Positions 10,376 through 18,328 of a stretch of DNA of 64,000 nt are shown here, piece after piece; position 1 is the stretch's first letter; every line of letters begins with the position of its first letter. The stretch lies in NCBI GenBank assembly GCA_038237225.1, contig JBBRYX010000009.1:1-64000 (forward strand), given 5' to 3'. A model generated the notes under the pieces. That model was not told where the DNA came from. It saw only the letters and a list, made by a program, of their open reading frames with translations, and searched no databases. This stretch comes from DASVUC01 sp038237225. GTDB taxonomy: Bacteria; Planctomycetota; Phycisphaerae; Tepidisphaerales; Tepidisphaeraceae. The translations under genes and the position numbers were made by a program.

Positions 10376-11395
10376 CAGCAGTGCTGGGAACTGTCTGAGT
10401 TCCATTCCAATCCTCAGCTTGCGCGGATCGGGCCAAACCTCGGCAACGTTTGGGAGGCGAATCATTTCAGGGAGTGCCGCGCTGAACGCGTCAAGCCCAC
10501 CGTCAAGCTGAACCTGTCGAAGTCGATCCGCGGCCGCCGTGTTGAGAATGACTCGATAATTGGATCGCACGCCCAACAAACCCGTGTCGTAGGCGCCGTG
10601 ATGAAGCCGACACAGCGCGAGCCCGTTTGTCACGTCGTCATCCCCGCGCGGATCGGATATCGGGACGACGTGAGCCGCATCAACGAGCTTGAGCGCCGTG
10701 CCGCACACCGCGCAACGGTTGCCGTAGGCTTGCAAAACGAGCGGGCGAAAACGCGCATCTCGAAACGCCCGCATGATTTCAACCAGTTGCACGCGCCGTG
10801 TTAGTTGCTCCGGAGTAGTTGACGATTCAACAAGCCCATTTTCCTCTTCCGGTGTCGCGTCGATGAGCGTGGCCACTTCGGTCGCATCTTCTTCTGCATC
10901 ATGCAACATCTGTCCATCTTGGACGTACCACAGCAGATAATCCTTTCTAACTGCGACTACGACTTCACGCCCTTCATTAGCAGGGCGTAGCTGCGTAGCC
11001 AAGCCATTGTGTCCCGCCATTTCAAGCGTGGCTGCGGTTGTCTGAAAACTCGGCGAGCGTGTCGAAAAGCGGGTGTGTCGGCGAGCATCCCAGAACGCCC
11101 AAACTCCCGCTTCATCGTTCCAACCACCGACAATCGTGCGAATGCCGGGACTTAACGGGAACTGCGGCGCGTTTGTAATTTGAATACGCCGCTCGCCAGC
11201 GGGACGTACGCCCGGTCCGCCGCCGCCGGGGGTGACGGTCCACAAGTAGACGATGCAATCAGTTACGTTGTCTCCACTGACGACGCGAAGTTGTGCGGGC
11301 CTTTTCCCTCCGCCGACGATCAAGACCGTCGCCCCCGACCGCTCCATCGTCGCGGCGAACTGTTCCAGCAGATGCGTAAATGGAATGGCGGGCAA
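10367..11395 (-). CDS. HNH restriction endonuclease (Type II)
   Basis: The 342-residue protein ends in an HNH nuclease domain. CAVCG near residue 229 begins the zinc-binding beta-beta-alpha-metal fold. DAAHVVPISDPRGDDD supplies the catalytic His, and NGLALCRLHHGAYD supplies the second half. The N-terminal 200 residues, with WNDEAGVWAFWDARRH, probably recognise DNA. The frame starts with TTG (MPAIPF), 3 bases after the stop of the methyltransferase gene, with GGGG just upstream, so the two are translationally linked. The pairing indicates a Type II system. The site recognised is unknown. Confidence 0.85.
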   Translation of the reverse strand: MPAIPFTHLLEQFAATMERSGATVLIVGGGKRPAQLRVVSGDNVTDCIVYLWTVTPGGGGPGVRPAGERRIQITNAPQFPLSPGIRTIVGGWNDEAGVWAFWDARRHTRFSTRSPSFQTTAATLEMAGHNGLATQLRPANEGREVVVAVRKDYLLWYVQDGQMLHDAEEDATEVATLIDATPEEENGLVESSTTPEQLTRRVQLVEIMRAFRDARFRPLVLQAYGNRCAVCGTALKLVDAAHVVPISDPRGDDDVTNGLALCRLHHGAYDTGLLGVRSNYRVILNTAAADRLRQVQLDGGLDAFSAALPEMIRLPNVAEVWPDPRKLRIGMELRQFPALLIA

Positions 11396-11398
11396 GAA

Positions 11399-12391
11399 TC
11401 ATTCCCCAAACGTCAGTTGTCGCTTATTGGCTCTTGGCTTGCGCTTTGGTGTTGGCTTAGAAAGGGTGTCGATGTCAAATCGCGCAACCGACCCGTCAAG
11501 GTAATCAGCTCGAAGCTCGGATGACAGCCAACGTCTGCCCGTCCGCTCGCACGCCGCGCCCGTGACATTGCTGCCGCAGAACGGATCAACAACCAAGTCG
11601 CCTTTGTCGGTGAGGAAATCGATGAAAAATTGCGCCAGAGCTTCCGGGTATCTCGCAGGGTGCGGCTTATTTCCGAGCTCTTTGCAGCGACGTAGGTAAT
11701 AGCTGTTTGATTCCGTGTTTGCGATTTCCAAGAGGTTCGGGGGAATCGCGCCGCCATTGTCGCGCTGGAACGCTTCCGAAATGTCGTGACCAGACGGGCG
11801 CATTCTTGCCTTGTAACCGCGACGAATTAAATCCTTCATGCTGTTGCTGTAGGGGCGCAGCACTCTTCGGTTGTCCGCTTTGGGAAACTCCTGTTTACTA
11901 AACCACCAGACCATGTTCACCGCGTCTTTAACACGAATGCGCCGAATTGTAACCCACTCGGCAGGTGTCGGAAGTTTTGCCGGGTTATACCAATAAAATT
12001 CCTGCGCGAGGTGAAACTCTTTCGATAGGCGCACGGCAAGGTCAAAGTGATAGACACTCCGCACCGGCGCGCCCGGAACCCACGCGCCACCGATGTCAAG
12101 AACGAAGCTGCCGGTTGGTTTCAGGACACGCTTAATTTCGAGACAGAACGGTGTGAACCATTCCAAGTATCTTTCGATCGGTTCGTTCCCGTACTCTTTC
12201 TTGCGCGTGAGTGCGAAGGGCGGTGAGGTCAGGACCAAATCGACCGACGCGCTTGGCAATGCCTTGAGCATCAGCATCGAGTCGCCAATAACTGCCGCGC
12301 CGTTCGTCGTGCTGTAATAAGGGGATAACTGATCAAGCGCAAGGGTGCGGACCCATTCGAGTTCAGGTGCGAACGCCTTCTTTGTGACCAT
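11399..12391 (-). CDS. Type II DNA methyltransferase, beta class (m4C or m6A)
   Basis: The 330-residue protein has catalytic TSPPF at residues 55-59 (DLVLTSPPFALTRKKEYG) and DPFCGSNVTG near residue 270, again the beta-class order. TSPPF rather than DPPY leans towards cytosine-N4 methylation but does not prove it. It should protect the host from the HNH endonuclease encoded immediately downstream. An AAAGGA ribosome-binding site lies just before the ATG. A TAGAAT box upstream could be its -10 element. Confidence 0.88.
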   Translation of the reverse strand: MVTKKAFAPELEWVRTLALDQLSPYYSTTNGAAVIGDSMLMLKALPSASVDLVLTSPPFALTRKKEYGNEPIERYLEWFTPFCLEIKRVLKPTGSFVLDIGGAWVPGAPVRSVYHFDLAVRLSKEFHLAQEFYWYNPAKLPTPAEWVTIRRIRVKDAVNMVWWFSKQEFPKADNRRVLRPYSNSMKDLIRRGYKARMRPSGHDISEAFQRDNGGAIPPNLLEIANTESNSYYLRRCKELGNKPHPARYPEALAQFFIDFLTDKGDLVVDPFCGSNVTGAACERTGRRWLSSELRADYLDGSVARFDIDTLSKPTPKRKPRANKRQLTFGE

Positions 12392-12522
12392 TCGATTCCT
12401 TTGGGGACAAGTAAACGAATTCTAGTTGGATGGGAACCCGCGTCAATCGCTCAAGGTCAAGGAGCGCTGAACAGGGACGTGGAACAGGTCAAGAGTCATC
12501 GTTAAGAATCGCGGGCCGGGGA

Positions 12523-12586
12523 GGTGAGCCGGGTCTCGTCTGAGTGCTGACCGCAGGACGGGGGGGCGGCGGCGAGCCCCCGTCTG
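12523..12586 (+). repeat. Dispersed 65-bp repeat, copy 2
   Basis: This copy matches 6203-6267 over most of its length: ggtgagccggg, gagtgctgaccgcagg, then a G-run and cggcggcgagcccc. The orientation is the same. Confidence 0.7.
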
Positions 12587-12741
12587 GTGACGAGCGCAAC
12601 TCCGTGAGCCTCCGTGATCTCAGTGGTGAATCAACTGCCCGATAAAACCGCACCGCGCGGGTGCGCGCAGGCCTCGTCCCAGAAGATCGCTCCGGACGAT
12701 GTAGGCGGGGGGATTGATTCGCCCGCTTTCGCGGCTGGCTT

Positions 12742-12960
12742 GGGGGAATGGTCAGCCCATTCGGGGGAATGGTCAGCCCATTTGGGGGAATGGTCAGCTC
12801 ATTTGGGGGAATGGTCAGCTCATTTGGGGGAATGGTCGGCTCATTTGGGGGAATGGTCAGCTCATTTGGGGGAATGGTCAGCCCATTTGGGGGAATGGTC
12901 AGCGGATTTGGGGGAATGGAACGTCGCGGCGGGGGAATGGTCAGCGGCTTGGGGGAAAGG
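12742..12960 (+). repeat. G-rich 21-bp tandem array, about 10-11 units
   Basis: The unit is gggggaatggtcagctcattt with small changes. G-runs begin at 12742, 12763, 12784, 12805, 12826, 12847, 12868, 12889, 12910 and 12931, an exact 21-base spacing, followed by a degenerate unit at 12951. In translation it would give LGEWSAH, GNGQPIW or GGMVSPF repeats. Each unit has one run of five G, so four neighbours could form a G-quadruplex. Confidence 0.95.
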
Positions 12961-12998
12961 GACAGCTGCCGCGAGCGCCCCGGACGTCCCCCCGGCGC

Positions 12999-13061
12999 TT
13001 CCGTTCCTCTCCCCGGACGTTCCGTTCTTCTCCCCGGACCGTCCGTTCTTCTCCCCGGAGG
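12999..13061 (+). repeat. C-rich 21-bp tandem array, 3 units
   Basis: Three consecutive units (12999, 13020, 13041) of the type ttccgttcttctccccggacc differ at only a few bases. The period is again 21 bases, although the sequence is unrelated to the array just upstream. It ends 50 bases before the -10 box of the SemiSWEET gene. Confidence 0.9.
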
Positions 13062-13110
13062 CTTCGCGCTGCTCTTTAAACCCGCCGTGCTTCTGGCAAA
13101 CGATCTACCC

Positions 13111-13116
13111 TACAAT
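13111..13116 (+). promoter_or_regulatory. Leaderless -10 box (TACAAT) of the SemiSWEET gene
   Basis: TACAAT is followed by exactly six bases (all C) and then the ATG, which places the transcription start at or beside the start codon. No ribosome-binding site is present. Confidence 0.6.
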
Positions 13117-13122
13117 CCCCCC

Positions 13123-13392
13123 ATGCTCCCCGACCTCCTAGGCTGGATCTCCTCCCTCATCCTCCTCGCGACCATCACCACCCAGATCGTCCGCCAGTGG
13201 GAAGCCCACACCAGCAAAGGCGTCTCCCGCTGGCTGTTCATCGGCCAGCTCGCCGCCAGCGCCGGTTTCACGCTCTACTCCATCCTCCTGCACAACACCG
13301 TCTTCATCGTCACCAACGCCCTCATGCTCGCCAGCGCCGTCGTAGGCCTGCTCCTGCTTCTCCATCACCGCCGGCATGAATCATCCCTCTGA
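13123..13392 (+). CDS. SemiSWEET / PQ-loop small membrane protein
   Basis: The 89-residue protein has three predicted membrane helices. The first (LLGWISSLILLATITTQIV) is followed by a charged loop and SKGVSRWLFIGQLAASAGF, the KGxS start of the second helix typical of SemiSWEET. The third helix ends near LLLLLHHRR. Members form homodimers that pass sugars or related small molecules across the inner membrane. Upstream in-frame codons come from the tandem arrays, so I start at this ATG. No linked sugar-use genes are visible nearby. Confidence 0.75.
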   Translation: MLPDLLGWISSLILLATITTQIVRQWEAHTSKGVSRWLFIGQLAASAGFTLYSILLHNTVFIVTNALMLASAVVGLLLLLHHRRHESSL

Positions 13393-13510
13393 CTTCCGGC
13401 TTGGTCGGTTTACGCACTCCGCCGCGCCGGCCGGCAGGCCGGATGCAACCCTGAAGCACGATGCAAGATCACGCGCTGTTCGTTGTCATCCTGAGAGCCT
13501 GGAACTCTTC

Positions 13511-13573
13511 CTGTAGCACGGGCATCTTGCCCGTGTTGGCGATACAGACACGGGCAAGATGCCCGTGCCACAG
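13511..13573. repeat. Palindromic element (HGQDARAT type)
   Basis: The left arm ctgtagcacgggcatcttgc pairs with the right arm ending gatgcccgtgccacag, with a short spacer. Each arm is itself palindromic (cgggcat/atgcccg). The same family appears at 31588-31646 as a full element and at 22142 and 62231 as half elements. Confidence 0.9.
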
Positions 13574-13588
13574 TCAAATCTTCACAGA

Positions 13589-13654
13589 CTCTGAGGTACT
13601 CCGAAGGATCTGCCTGTGAGCAATTCAGGCCAGATCCTTCGGAGTACCTCAGAG
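13589..13654. repeat. Perfect 24-bp inverted repeat
   Basis: The arm at 13589-13612 (ctctgaggtactccgaagga plus tctg) is the exact reverse complement of 13631-13654, with an 18-base loop. It is the most stable hairpin I see in the window. No T-tract follows. Confidence 0.95.
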
Positions 13655-13673
13655 GTTGTGACCTTTTCAACAG

Positions 13674-13729
13674 TAGCATGGGCGTCTCGCCCCTGTTAGT
13701 CAGAAGAACATGGGCGAGACGCCCAAGCT
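13674..13729. repeat. Palindromic element (gggcgtctcgccc type)
   Basis: tagcatgggcgtctcgcccc pairs with catgggcgagacgcccaagc. It is related in layout to the element at 13511 but has a different core, which recurs as a half element at 62231-62251. Confidence 0.9.
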
Positions 13730-13914
13730 AAGAAAAATTCACACCCTCTCAGGATGACAATCAGCGCCGAATCGCGCACAGCCATTTAGACAATCCCATC
13801 ACGGCGCTCGGGTCGCTCGCACCCTATCTCCTTGGCGCTCCTTCGGGCCTCCCCTCCAATAAGGAATGTGCGCCGGTCTCACTGCCGCTCGTTGCCGCGA
13901 GCTTTGGCAGCAGC

Positions 13915-13920
13915 GATAAT
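13915..13920 (+). promoter_or_regulatory. Leaderless -10 box (GATAAT) of rsmE
   Basis: GATAAT is followed by exactly six bases (catccc) and the ATG of rsmE. No Shine-Dalgarno sequence fits between. Confidence 0.6.
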
Positions 13921-13926
13921 CATCCC

Positions 13927-14643
13927 ATGCCACGCCGCGCCCACGTCCCTCATCTCGCCGTTGGCTCGCTCGAACTGCCCGAATCAGAATCCCATCACCT
14001 CCGCAACGTTCTCCGCCTTCAGCCAGACGATAAAATTGAGTTGTTCGACGACACCGGCCGCACCGCCCTCGCCCGCGTCGTCGACATCTCCCACGCCCGC
14101 ATCACGGTTCAGATCAACACCGTCGACGCGTCAGTTCCGCCTACCACAAAAATCACAGTCGCCTCCGCGCTGCCCAAAGGCGACCGCGCCGACTGGATGA
14201 TTGAGAAACTCTCGGAGCTTGGCGTCTCCCGCTTCATCCCCCTGCAAACGGAACGCTCTGTCGTCCACCCCGAAGGCAAGAACAAACGCGACCGCTGGAC
14301 AAGAATCGCCACCGAATCCGCCAAGCAATCCCATCGCATCGGCGTCATGCAGATCGACGCGCTCACTCCGCTCGGACAGGTACTCTCGTCGATAGCCAAT
14401 GCTCTCTATCTCTCTCCGGATCCAGCCGCCAGAGCACTGGTTTCGAACCTCAAAGCTGAGGATGAGAGGATCACCCTCATCATCGGCCCCGAGGGCGGTT
14501 GGAGCGAAAATGAGATCGCGCTCTTCGCCGCCCGCAATATCACCCCCGCGCGATTGACGGATACCATCCTGCGCATCGAAACCGCCGCCATCACCGCAGC
14601 CGCCCTCGCCGCGTGCGCTTCCCTTCGTCCTCCATCCCTTTAA
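13927..14643 (+). CDS. rsmE: 16S rRNA m3U1498 methyltransferase
   Basis: The 238-residue SPOUT-class protein has an N-terminal PUA-like domain (HHLRNVLRLQPDDKIELFD). The C-terminal knotted methyltransferase domain carries IGPEGGWSENE near residue 186 and LRIETAA near the end, both signatures of RsmE. It methylates U1498 of 16S rRNA with SAM. ALPKGDRADWMIEKLSELGV is also typical. Expression is probably leaderless from the box at 13915. The next gene, a membrane protein, starts 14 bases after the stop and may share the transcript. Confidence 0.93.
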   Translation: MPRRAHVPHLAVGSLELPESESHHLRNVLRLQPDDKIELFDDTGRTALARVVDISHARITVQINTVDASVPPTTKITVASALPKGDRADWMIEKLSELGVSRFIPLQTERSVVHPEGKNKRDRWTRIATESAKQSHRIGVMQIDALTPLGQVLSSIANALYLSPDPAARALVSNLKAEDERITLIIGPEGGWSENEIALFAARNITPARLTDTILRIETAAITAAALAACASLRPPSL

Positions 14644-14656
14644 CATCCGTACCCTT

Positions 14657-15388
14657 ATGACCTTTCCGACCAACTTCGATCAGTATCAACCTGCCAGCTA
14701 CCCTCAGGGCCCTTCCAACCCCCGCGGATCTCGCGCCGGCATCCTCCTCCTCATCCTCGGGCTCCTCACGGCCTCTCTCGGCCTCTGCAACACCATCACA
14801 ACCTTCCGCACCTCGCCGGAGGACCTCCTCGCCCAGCAGAGCAAAATTCTCCCGCCCGATCAGCCCATGCCGATTTCGCCGGAAACGATGCGCACCATCG
14901 CCGTGGTCATGGGAATCGCCGTCTCGTTCATCGGATTTCTGCTGATCGGGCTCGCGCTCGGCGTCCGCGCCGGCAGCGCCACGGCCACAGTTCTCGCCGT
15001 TGTCGTCACCGGCATCATCCTCGCCGTGCTGGTGCTGTTGCTTCTGATTGCGGCCATCGCCACGTTTGCCGCCCCGGCCGCCGCCGCGCTCCTCTGCGTC
15101 GTCGCCGTTCCCACCGCGCTGTTCTCGCTTAACTTCATCTGGCTTATTCAAGCCTCCCGCGCTTCCCGCGCTTCCCGCGCATCCCGCGCCGGGTCGAGCG
15201 CGTCTCAACTCCAATCCCAATATGCCCAGTACTGGCAGTACTACCAACAGCAACAACAATCCCAACACACCGGCCCCTACACCCCTCCTGCCCCACTCGA
15301 TCCCCCGCCGCAATACTTTCCGCCCACTGCACCGCCGTCTCCACCTCCAGCGCAAGGAGAAGGTCATGCCCCTCCCCCCGCGCGATAG
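14657..15388 (+). CDS. Hypothetical membrane protein with Pro/Gln-rich tail
   Basis: The 243-residue protein has one N-terminal helix (AGILLLILGLLTASLGLCN), a short periplasmic-type loop, then three close hydrophobic helices ending near FSLNFIWLI. A run of four SRA units follows, encoded by a 9-bp DNA repeat at 15150-15190. The tail from residue 190 is rich in Gln, Tyr and Pro, ending PSPPPAQGEGHAPPPAR. I do not recognise a family. It overlaps the next membrane protein gene by 23 bases. Confidence 0.65.
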   Translation: MTFPTNFDQYQPASYPQGPSNPRGSRAGILLLILGLLTASLGLCNTITTFRTSPEDLLAQQSKILPPDQPMPISPETMRTIAVVMGIAVSFIGFLLIGLALGVRAGSATATVLAVVVTGIILAVLVLLLLIAAIATFAAPAAAALLCVVAVPTALFSLNFIWLIQASRASRASRASRAGSSASQLQSQYAQYWQYYQQQQQSQHTGPYTPPAPLDPPPQYFPPTAPPSPPPAQGEGHAPPPAR

Positions 15389-15926
15389 TGCCGAGCGTCC
15401 GCTGCGACTCGCCATCCGCTCCTCGCGGCTGCTCGGCATCATCTTCCTTTGCTTCGGCGCGGTCTCCCTCTTTCCCCTCCTGCTCTACCGCGCGCGGGGT
15501 CCCGGGTTCCCCTTCGCCTTCATTTACATTCTCGCCTCCCTCATCTACTTCACCCCGGGCCTCGGCTACATGCTCTTCTCCGTCTTCCTCTCCAGGCGGC
15601 ATCCCTGGGCCATCGTCGCCACCATCGTCCTTGCGGCACTGAACCTTCTCTTTATTCTCTTCGGGTTCATCGTCCTCCTCATGACCCTCGCCAGCAACAA
15701 CGCGCCACTCATGCCCTACATCCTCATCCCCATCGGCATCGGCGGCATCTTCATCCTCGCACTCATCCAGCTCATCCACCACCTCAGCAAATCCTTCGAA
15801 GCCCTCCGCAATCCGCCCACACCGCATGGCTTCGCCCCCATCATGCCCCCCGATCCCTTATCCGCCGCGACCCCGCACCCCGTCCTCCCCGCTCAGGAAA
15901 TCTCCAGCTTCCTTCCTCCAAAATAA
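15366..15926 (+). CDS. Hypothetical membrane protein, 186 residues
   Basis: The start at 15366 follows an aaggagaagg ribosome-binding site located inside the preceding gene. Four membrane helices are visible: LLGIIFLCFGAVSLFPLLLY, FAFIYILASLIYFTPGLGYM, AIVATIVLAALNLLFILFGF and IPIGIGGIFILALIQLIHHL. The tail is Pro-rich. It is probably cotranslated with the preceding membrane protein, with which it may form a complex. Its last 34 bases overlap the end of trpS on the other strand. Confidence 0.65.
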   Translation: MPLPPRDSAERPLRLAIRSSRLLGIIFLCFGAVSLFPLLLYRARGPGFPFAFIYILASLIYFTPGLGYMLFSVFLSRRHPWAIVATIVLAALNLLFILFGFIVLLMTLASNNAPLMPYILIPIGIGGIFILALIQLIHHLSKSFEALRNPPTPHGFAPIMPPDPLSAATPHPVLPAQEISSFLPPK

Positions 15927-16981
15927 TCCTGCTTCATCGCCTTCTTCGCCAGCGCCAACGTCTCCTCCGCCACCCCGTTTGCCCGCTTCGTCCCCGCGCG
16001 CAGCACATCAATCACATCATCCGGCCGCTGCTCGTACTGCTTCCGGCGCTCCCGAATCGGCCCGATGAATTCATTGAGCACGCGCACGAGTTCCTTCTTA
16101 ATCGCCACATCCCCCACCTTCCCGTGCCGATACGCTTCCTCGTTCTCCCGCACCCACTGCTGATTGGGATTGAACGTCTCATGGAAAATCCACAGCGGAT
16201 TGTTCTCCACCGTCCCGGGATCCGTCGCCCGCAGGCGTTTCGGATCAGTATACATGCTCATCACCCGCTGCTGCACCGTCTTCTCATCATCAGACAGGAA
16301 GATCGCGTTGTTCAGCGACTTGCTCATCTTCGGCAGATTCCCATCCGCGCCCGGCGCCCCAATCCCCGGCAGCCGGGTCATCCGCCCGAGCTTCGCCTGG
16401 ATGATCGGAAATACCCCGCCCGCCTTCACGTAATCCTTGTCTTCCGTATGCGAATCCACCCCGCAGTACACCTGGTTAAACCGCCGCGCCACCTCCCGCG
16501 TCATCTCCAGGTGCGGCAATTGATCCTCCCCCACGGGCACAATCTCAGGCCTAAAAGTTAAGATGTCGGCACACTGTCCCACCGCGTACATCGGAAACCC
16601 GAACGAGTACTTATCCCCCAGCTCCTTATCCTTGATCTCCTGTGCCAGCGTCGGGTTCCGCATCACACGGTTAAAGGGAATCAGCATCGCAAAGAAAAAT
16701 GTCAGCTCATCGATCGCCGGCACCTCGCTCTGCACAAACACCGTCGACTTGTTCGGATCGATCCCCGCTGCCAGGTAGTCGGTTGCGATCTCAATCACCG
16801 ACTGGCGAATCTCCTCCGGCTTATCCGCCCGGGTTGTAAACGCATGCTTGTTCGCGATGATGAAGTAACACTCAAACTCATCCTGCAGCGCCAGCCGATT
16901 TTCCAGCGACCCCACATAGTGCCCCAAATGCAGTTTCCCCGTCGGGGTATCACCGGTCAAAATCCGCTTCTTCTCGCTCAT
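15893..16981 (-). CDS. trpS: Tryptophanyl-tRNA synthetase
   Basis: The 362-residue class I synthetase charges tRNA-Trp. The HIGH-type motif is GDTPTGKLHLGHYVGS near residue 9, and the KMSKS motif is PKMSKSLNN near residue 217. GEDQLPHLEMTREVARRFN and the segment DPGTVENNPLWIFHETFN are also characteristic. The length is normal. It converges with the membrane protein gene on the plus strand and overlaps it tail to tail. No transcription terminator is seen between them. Confidence 0.95.
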   Translation of the reverse strand: MSEKKRILTGDTPTGKLHLGHYVGSLENRLALQDEFECYFIIANKHAFTTRADKPEEIRQSVIEIATDYLAAGIDPNKSTVFVQSEVPAIDELTFFFAMLIPFNRVMRNPTLAQEIKDKELGDKYSFGFPMYAVGQCADILTFRPEIVPVGEDQLPHLEMTREVARRFNQVYCGVDSHTEDKDYVKAGGVFPIIQAKLGRMTRLPGIGAPGADGNLPKMSKSLNNAIFLSDDEKTVQQRVMSMYTDPKRLRATDPGTVENNPLWIFHETFNPNQQWVRENEEAYRHGKVGDVAIKKELVRVLNEFIGPIRERRKQYEQRPDDVIDVLRAGTKRANGVAEETLALAKKAMKQDYFGGRKLEIS

Positions 16982-16999
16982 GGCCCTGATCCGATCTTC

Positions 17000-17218
17000 T
17001 TAGATACTTTCCCACTCGTTGCGCGAGATTCCGGCTTGCGTCAAAATCTCCGCCACCAGATTCCTGCCGATCTCGGCGCGATGGGGGTTCGGAATTCTGA
17101 TCCTCACTTCATCGCGCACCATGATTTCATGATCGCTGCCGGTAAAAGGACCGGCGAAACCCGATTTGCGCAACGCACCGACCAGCTTGCGCCGACTGAT
17201 CGGGCCAAACGGGGGCAT
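17000..17218 (-). CDS. hicA: HicA-type mRNA interferase toxin
   Basis: The 72-residue protein starts MPPFGPISRRKLVGALRKSG and contains FTGSDHEIM with the catalytic His, then RIRIPNPHRAEIGRNLVAEI. This is the dsRBD-like HicA fold (YcfA/PF07927), which cuts mRNA in a ribosome-independent way. Its ATG shares one base with the stop of the upstream antitoxin gene (TGATG), so translation is coupled and the antitoxin is made first. Confidence 0.8.
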   Translation of the reverse strand: MPPFGPISRRKLVGALRKSGFAGPFTGSDHEIMVRDEVRIRIPNPHRAEIGRNLVAEILTQAGISRNEWESI

Positions 17219-17475
17219 CAGGCGACTTTCCGCTTCCGGCCTTTGCGCGGGTTTAAGTTGAGTCCAGCAACGATCGGAAGCGTGAGCCCCAGCCGCAAGC
17301 TCACGAGCATCCAACTCTCCAGAACCTCCCGCAGCTCCTTCCGACAACCCTCCAGCGTGTCCGCGTTCGACCACACTCCCCTGAAGCCGGGGATTTCCCC
17401 GAAGAATCCCTCGTCCTCATCAAGAATCTTGTATTTCGCCCGTGCCATTGCCGCTTCCACGTATTCTGTCAGCAT
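17218..17475 (-). CDS. hicB: HicB-type antitoxin
   Basis: The 85-residue protein carries the UPF0150/HicB pattern: YKILDEDEGFFGEIPGFRGVWSNADTLEGCRKELREVLESW, a partial RNase H-like fold that covers the toxin. A basic C-terminal tail (NPRKGRKRKVA) replaces a clear helix-turn-helix, so autoregulation is uncertain. The start at MLTEYVEAAM is preferred because the upstream codons are low in similarity and have no ribosome-binding site. The order antitoxin then toxin is the reverse of the classic hicAB order but is common. Confidence 0.8.
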   Translation of the reverse strand: MLTEYVEAAMARAKYKILDEDEGFFGEIPGFRGVWSNADTLEGCRKELREVLESWMLVSLRLGLTLPIVAGLNLNPRKGRKRKVA

Positions 17476-17617
17476 AATTGCTCCGCCTCCATTGTAACGG
17501 CGCCCGGTCCCTCGTCCATTCGGCACCGACTCATTCCCTCACTCGTCAGCAATCAACCATCCTCCGAGCTAGCACCCACTATTGCTTTCCCCCCCACAAT
17601 TCCCCATCATTTCCCGC

Positions 17618-18196
17618 ATGCGCCTCAAGGCCCCTCAGCGCCGCGAACAACTCATGGAGGTCGCGAGCAAACTCTTCGCCAGGCTCGGCTACGACGCGAC
17701 CACCACCGCCGCCATCGCCGACGCCGCCGGCGTCACGGAACCCATCCTCTACCGCCACTTTGAATCCAAACAGGAAATGTTCGTCGCCATCGTCAAGGCC
17801 GTCAGCGAGCAGACCATGAACCACTGGCAGGAAATCATCGCGGGCCTGACCGATCCCGCGCAGCAGATCCGCCAGGTTTCCGCGGAGATGCCCGATCACA
17901 TGGCCCACCTCGCCGATGCCTACCGCGTCCTGCATGGCGCCCTCGCGACCAGTCGCGATAAAAAAGTGCTGGCCGTCATCAAGGACCACTACACCGAGAT
18001 CGAAAAGTTCTTCTCAAAGATTGTCAAGGACGGCCAAAAGACCGGCACTTTCCGCAAGGACGTCCAACCCAAAACCGCCGCCTGGCAACTCATCATGACC
18101 GGCATCGGCTACGGGATGATCGCCCTCCACCTCATGCCCCTCGACCGCCCCCTCGTCCACGAATCCATCGAGTCAATCCTCCGCGGGTTGCGATAG
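17618..18196 (+). CDS. TetR-family transcriptional regulator
   Basis: The 192-residue protein has the TetR_N helix-turn-helix in residues 10-55: REQLMEVASKLFARLGYDATT, then IADAAGVTEPILYRHFESKQEMF. The C-terminal ligand-binding domain has no recognisable specificity. The start at MRLKAPQRR was chosen because it places the HTH at the usual distance. An upstream ATG at 17582 is possible. No gene is placed divergently as an obvious target. The nearest neighbours are HicBA and, beyond a repeat element, unknown genes. Confidence 0.85.
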   Translation: MRLKAPQRREQLMEVASKLFARLGYDATTTAAIADAAGVTEPILYRHFESKQEMFVAIVKAVSEQTMNHWQEIIAGLTDPAQQIRQVSAEMPDHMAHLADAYRVLHGALATSRDKKVLAVIKDHYTEIEKFFSKIVKDGQKTGTFRKDVQPKTAAWQLIMTGIGYGMIALHLMPLDRPLVHESIESILRGLR

Positions 18197-18199
18197 GTC

Positions 18200-18302
18200 A
18201 TACGGATTCCATTTAATTCTCGCGCTTGATTCCCTCTGGAAGCCCGCGCCCCGCAAGCGGAGCCGTTCAACACATGCGCGGGGAAATAAGTGGAATCCGT
18301 AT
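18200..18302. repeat. 103-bp repeat element with terminal inverted repeats, copy 1
   Basis: It begins atacggattccatttaattc and ends gtggaatccgtat, so the ends form an inverted repeat, and it has ccgcaagcgg in the middle. It lies 3 bases after the TetR stop. A second copy lies at 22777-22877. Confidence 0.85.
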
Positions 18303-18328
18303 CATGGGAAATCGAGCCAGTCCTCCGG

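Larger units (their letters stand above)
12392..13122. other. Intergenic region dominated by repeats
   Basis: About 730 bases separate the methyltransferase start from the SemiSWEET gene. They hold copy 2 of the 65-bp repeat, then a G-rich 21-bp tandem array and a C-rich 21-bp tandem array. All three forward frames stay open across the arrays only because the unit length is a multiple of three. I see no supported gene. Confidence 0.6.
13393..13926. other. Intergenic region holding three large inverted repeats
   Basis: Between the SemiSWEET gene and rsmE, 534 bases hold three consecutive palindromic elements (13511-13573, 13589-13654, 13674-13729). I see no supported gene. Open frames here translate repeat sequence such as HGQDARAT. 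Confidence 0.7.

Noticed and set aside
12742..12960. CRISPR array
   Set aside because: The units are directly tandem with no spacers and no cas genes are present.
12614..13141. Repetitive protein of LGEWSAH units
   Set aside because: The frame is open only because the 21-bp array has a length divisible by three, and all three frames are equally open. No start signal or fixed reading frame supports a protein.
13410..13679. Minus-strand small protein with RASCPC and HGQDARAT
   Set aside because: It is the translation of palindromic repeats; the same phrase appears wherever the repeat occurs.
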